Assembly (NCBI RefSeq): GCF_009811555.1
Contig: NZ_BLIN01000002.1
Span: forward strand, 620,001 to 684,000
DNA length: 64,000 bases
Reading direction: 5' to 3'
DNA from: Streptomyces caniferus
GTDB taxonomy: Bacteria; Actinomycetota; Actinomycetes; Streptomycetales; Streptomycetaceae
Under the pieces are notes generated by a model, which saw nothing but the letters and a program-made list of their open reading frames with translations, had not been told where the DNA came from and made no database searches. The stretch's first letter is position 1. Each line of letters starts with the position of its first letter. The translations under genes and the position numbers were made by a program. Positions 61,089 to 64,000 of the stretch are shown in pieces.

Positions 61089-61568
61089 CTACGCGCCGAC
61101 CCATTCTTCGGTGCCGTCGGAGAACGTCTGGTGCTTCCAGATCGGCACCTCGTGCTTGAGCTCGTCGATCAGCCTGCGGCAGGCCTCGAACGCCTCGCCG
61201 CGGTGCGGGCAGGAGACCGCGACCACCACGGCCAGGTCGCCGATGCGCAGATCGCCCACGCGGTGGACGGCGGCCAGCGCCCGTACCGGGAAATCGGCGA
61301 TCACCTTCTCGGCGATCCGGCGCATCTCCGCCTCCGCCGTCGGATGCGCGGAGTAGCCCAGGCCCTCGACGTCGGAGCCGTTGTCGTGCGAGCGGACCGT
61401 GCCGACGAACAGGGCCGTGCCGCCGGCCGCCGCGTCTCCCACGGCGGCGAACACCTCGTCCACGGACAGCGCGCGCTCGCGGATCTCCAGGAGCCGGATC
61501 GGGTCCGGGGCGGCCTGCTCACCGGGGTGGTCGCGGCCGGGGGACGAAGGGGAGGGCATGCCAGACAT
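61089..61568 (-). CDS. moaE: Molybdopterin synthase catalytic subunit MoaE
   Basis: Large subunit of molybdopterin synthase, 159 residues. It transfers sulfur from MoaD-thiocarboxylate to precursor Z. The active-site lysine motif KHEVPIWKHQ, the GTVRSHDNG loop and the CPHRG/EAFEACRRLIDELK block are present. The N-terminal 24 residues are a Pro/Ser-rich extension. No moaD is adjacent. The 242-bp gap upstream (60847-61088) lies on its downstream side and contains nothing else I can support. Confidence 0.94.
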   Translation of the reverse strand: MSGMPSPSSPGRDHPGEQAAPDPIRLLEIRERALSVDEVFAAVGDAAAGGTALFVGTVRSHDNGSDVEGLGYSAHPTAEAEMRRIAEKVIADFPVRALAAVHRVGDLRIGDLAVVVAVSCPHRGEAFEACRRLIDELKHEVPIWKHQTFSDGTEEWVGA

Positions 61569-61671
61569 ACCCCCATCGTGCCGTACGCGGGCGCGGTGCG
61601 GAACGGCCGTTTCCGCCGGTCGTCCGGGCCGCCGTATGGAGACTCCTCCAGTCCGGCGGACCCGGTCGCGC

Positions 61672-62823
61672 TCAGATACGGCGGCGGGCCTTACGGGCGC
61701 GCCGTACCAGTGCGGCGGTGCCCAGGAGGGCGACGGTGGCTCCGGCGGCGCCCGCGGCGGTGGCGTCCTTGCGGCCCAGCCTGCGGCCCGCGACGGTGTG
61801 CCGTCCGGCGACCTCCTCCAGGAGCTCGGCGAGCACCTCCTCGTTCGTCCACCGGGGGCGCCAGCCCGCGTCGTGCAGCCGGCTGCCGCTGACCACCCAC
61901 GGATGCATCGTGTACGCGAGGTCGCCGGCGGGCGACGGCGTCAGGCCGATGCGGTGCAGGCGGGCCGCGGCGCCCAGGGCCACCGAGGACGGCAGCTCCA
62001 TGCGCCGGATGCCGGAGAGCTCCTCGACCTCTTCCTGCTCCAGCCAGCCGTCGCAGCCCACCGCCAGCTCGCCGTCGACCTTCTCCAGCGCGGCGAACTC
62101 CAGGGCGCTGACCAGGTCCTCGACGTGGCAGAACTGCCAGGCGGGGCGGGACCCGGCGACGACCAGGAGGCGGGGCGACTCGAAGTAGCGGGTCAGCGCC
62201 GTATCCGTGCCGCCCACCAGGACGGTGGGGCGCAGCACGGTGACGTTCAGGCCGGGGTGCGCGCGGGGCGCGCGGTGTGCCAGGTGCTCGATCTCCAGGA
62301 GGTCGCCGACGCCGGTGGCGTCCGCGGTGGCCCGCAGCTCGGCGTCCTCGGCCAGGGGAACATCGTTGTCGGGCAGCGCCCCGTAGACCATGGCGGAGGT
62401 GCACAGCACCGCCCGGTGGACACCGGCGGCCGCGGCGGCGGTGAGCACGGTCTGGGTGCCGCGCACGTTGTACGCGGTGCGCGCCGCGTCGTCGGTCTCC
62501 AGGTCGAGGTCGAGCGCCAGGTGGACGACGACGTCCGCGCCGCGCAGTTTGTCGGCGATGGCCGGGTCCCGGACGTCCAGGACGTGCCAGTGCGCCTCGG
62601 CGACGTCGCCGCGCCGCTCATCGATGGCCACCACCTCCTTGACCTCGTCGGACGCGACCAGGGCGCGTGTGAGCAGCGCACCGACTCCGGAGGCGGCTCC
62701 GGTCACGGCGACCACGGGCCGCCGCAGCGGCCGGTTCGTGGTCCCGCCTGCGGTATCGCCTGCCTTCTCGGTCTGGGCCGCAGCGTTTCGCGCTGCGCGA
62801 ACGGTCGGATCTGGGGAACTCAC
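61672..62823 (-). CDS. NAD-dependent epimerase/dehydratase (extended SDR)
   Basis: A 383-residue extended SDR: Rossmann motif TGAASGVGALL, acid RGDVAEAHW region, catalytic Ser/Tyr in CTSAMVYGAL, the Lys position is not in the usual YxxxK spacing, and a C-terminal hydrophobic segment (AAGAAGATVALLGTAALV) followed by a basic tail that may anchor it in the membrane. Start GTG 62823 with GGAG ribosome site (8 bp before). Substrate unknown. It is divergent from the metalloprotease gene. Confidence 0.85.
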   Translation of the reverse strand: MSSPDPTVRAARNAAAQTEKAGDTAGGTTNRPLRRPVVAVTGAASGVGALLTRALVASDEVKEVVAIDERRGDVAEAHWHVLDVRDPAIADKLRGADVVVHLALDLDLETDDAARTAYNVRGTQTVLTAAAAAGVHRAVLCTSAMVYGALPDNDVPLAEDAELRATADATGVGDLLEIEHLAHRAPRAHPGLNVTVLRPTVLVGGTDTALTRYFESPRLLVVAGSRPAWQFCHVEDLVSALEFAALEKVDGELAVGCDGWLEQEEVEELSGIRRMELPSSVALGAAARLHRIGLTPSPAGDLAYTMHPWVVSGSRLHDAGWRPRWTNEEVLAELLEEVAGRHTVAGRRLGRKDATAAGAAGATVALLGTAALVRRARKARRRI

Positions 62824-63015
62824 CGGGCGTCTCCAGCGGTTGTCTTCAGTGCGGACACGTGCTGACGCGTCCGCACCAGGTGGCGTCCATCCTGCCGCAG
62901 CCACCGGGTCAGCGAAGCACCGAGCCCCGAAGCGGTCCGGGTGTCTACGCTGGAGGTGATGTCGGGCAGCCGCCGTCGGCCACCTGGTCGGCGGCCCTAC
63001 GAGCCGAGGAAACCC

Positions 63016-64000
63016 GTGAGTGACACCCCATTTGGATTCGGCCTTCCGCCGGAGGAGCCGGAGGACGGCGACAACGGCAAGAAGAAGGGCGGCCAGGGAG
63101 GTAGCCAGGGCCCCGCGGACCCCTTCGGGTTCGGCGGCGGGAGCGGCGGCGCGGACAACCCGTTCGCGGCGCTCTTCGGCGGCATGGGCGGCCCCGGCGG
63201 CGAAATGAACCCTGGTGACCTGGGAGCCGCGTTCCAGAAGCTCGGGCAGATGCTCTCCTACGAGGGCGGCCCGGTGAACTGGGACATGGCCAAGGACATC
63301 GCGCGGCAGACCGTGGCGCAGGGCGCCGAGGACGGCAGCAAGGACGCGAGTCTGTCGCCGGGCGAGCGCAGCGCGGTCGAGGAGGCCGTACGCCTCGCCG
63401 ACCTGTGGCTGGACGGTGTGACGTCGCTGCCGTCGGGCTCCGGCTCGGTGGTGGCCTGGAGCCGCGCCGAGTGGGTCGAGGAGACCCTCCCGGTGTGGAA
63501 GGACCTGGTCAATCCGCTCGCCGAGCGCGTCGGCTCGGCCATGGGCGACGTACTGCCCGGGGAGATGCAGGCCATGGCGGGCCCGCTGCTCGGGATGATG
63601 CGCTCCATGGGCGGCGCGATGTTCGGCACCCAGATCGGCCAGGCGCTCGGCGTGCTGGCCGGCGAGGTCGTCGGTTCGACGGACATCGGCCTTCCGCTGG
63701 GGCCGGCCGGCAAGGCGGCGCTGCTGCCCGGGAACATCGCGACGTTCGGCGAGGGCCTGGGCGTGCCGGAGGAGGAAGTGCGGCTGTATCTGGCCCTGCG
63801 CGAGGCCGCCCACCAGCGGCTCTTCGCGCATGTGCCGTGGCTGCGCTCGCATCTGTTCGGTGCCGTCGAGGGCTATGCGCGCGGCATCAAGGTCGACACG
63901 ACCAAGCTGGAGGACGTGGTCGGCCAGATCGACCCGCAGCACCCCGAGGAGCTGCAGAACGCCCTTCAGCAGGGCATGTTCCAGCCCGAGGACACCCCGG
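63016..64000 (+). CDS. Zinc-dependent metalloprotease-like protein (DUF2342/coenzyme F420-associated family), 5' part
   Basis: The frame runs off the end of the window, 328 codons visible. Start GTG 63016 with GAGGA (63006-63010). The N-terminal 65 residues are Gly-rich with repeated PFGFG-like motifs; the conserved domain follows, with GPVNWDMAKDIARQ, the glycine-rich helix MMRSMGGAMFGTQIGQALG and the REAAHQRLFAHVPWLR block containing the metal His. This matches the actinobacterial DUF2342 family. The rest of the active site is outside the window. Confidence 0.88.
   Translation, partial: MSDTPFGFGLPPEEPEDGDNGKKKGGQGGSQGPADPFGFGGGSGGADNPFAALFGGMGGPGGEMNPGDLGAAFQKLGQMLSYEGGPVNWDMAKDIARQTVAQGAEDGSKDASLSPGERSAVEEAVRLADLWLDGVTSLPSGSGSVVAWSRAEWVEETLPVWKDLVNPLAERVGSAMGDVLPGEMQAMAGPLLGMMRSMGGAMFGTQIGQALGVLAGEVVGSTDIGLPLGPAGKAALLPGNIATFGEGLGVPEEEVRLYLALREAAHQRLFAHVPWLRSHLFGAVEGYARGIKVDTTKLEDVVGQIDPQHPEELQNALQQGMFQPEDTP

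Noticed and set aside
1..64000. CRISPR array, prophage, biosynthetic gene cluster or conjugative element
   Set aside because: No spaced direct repeats, integrase, phage structural genes, PKS/NRPS or transfer genes are seen. The only mobile remnant is the transposase fragment at 19063.

Overview
The window is chromosomal DNA of a Streptomyces or a very close relative. The evidence is strongly GC-biased third codon positions, WhiB-like (wblE), SigH/UshX, SigR/RsrA and DasR/DasABC genes, Streptomyces-type GTG starts, and a B12-riboswitch-controlled nrdAB. From about 10 kb to 59 kb the gene order matches, from memory and inverted, the conserved core segment of S. coelicolor from sigH through wblE, nagB, dasCBA/dasR, nrdAB, rsrA/sigR, aroA and hisN to the UPF0182 gene. 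It is mostly core chromosome. I see no prophage, CRISPR array or biosynthetic gene cluster.

Layout. 0-10 kb: tail of a WYL regulator, copper ATPase with a CsoR-type operator, a lone FabH-like synthase, glyoxalase-like protein, glutaminase with an AraC-type regulator, PLP desulfhydrase/deaminase, Na+/H+ antiporter, UBP zinc finger, acetyltransferase. 10-16 kb: anti-sigma/SigH pair, lipid kinase, wblE and, convergent with it, a PdtaS-type histidine kinase; upstream of the kinase lies a structured intergenic region that fits the conserved sRNA scr5239 and carries a DasR-like site. 16-25 kb: TetR/SDR pair, then the N-acetylglucosamine/chitobiose block (nagB, GH3 glycosidase, dasC, dasB, dasA, dasR) with three dre sites and a dead IS5-type transposase fragment between nagB and the glycosidase. 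25-31 kb: DUF3311 plus SSF permease, then the cobalamin riboswitch and nrdAB. 31-40 kb: a PBP with degenerate transpeptidase motifs, deformylase, TPR protein, two overlapping HD-domain membrane proteins, rsrA and sigR with a consensus SigR autoregulatory promoter. 40-48 kb: hydrolase, SRAP protein, M50 peptidase, aroA, rsgA, SMR transporter, TetR, hisN, CBS protein. 48-53 kb: divergent katA/catR with operator palindromes, then a sulfonate/taurine-type ABC transporter. 53-56 kb: two identical initiator tRNA genes flanking a long Sel1-repeat gene. 56-64 kb: UPF0182 membrane protein, PPA1309-family protein, YlbL-type protease, small membrane protein, MoaE, NAD-dependent epimerase, and the start of a DUF2342-type metalloprotease.

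Two themes link the genes. One is redox and stress control: SigH/UshX, SigR/RsrA, WblE, PdtaS, CatR and RNR switching. The other is amino-sugar sensing by DasR, which here may also reach the sRNA/histidine-kinase intergenic region. The observations most worth checking are the DasR-like site with the sRNA candidate, a consensus SigR promoter overlapping the CsoR operator of copA, a CRP-like site before wblE, the degenerate PBP, the missing nrdS gene, and the duplicated fMet tRNAs around the Sel1 gene.
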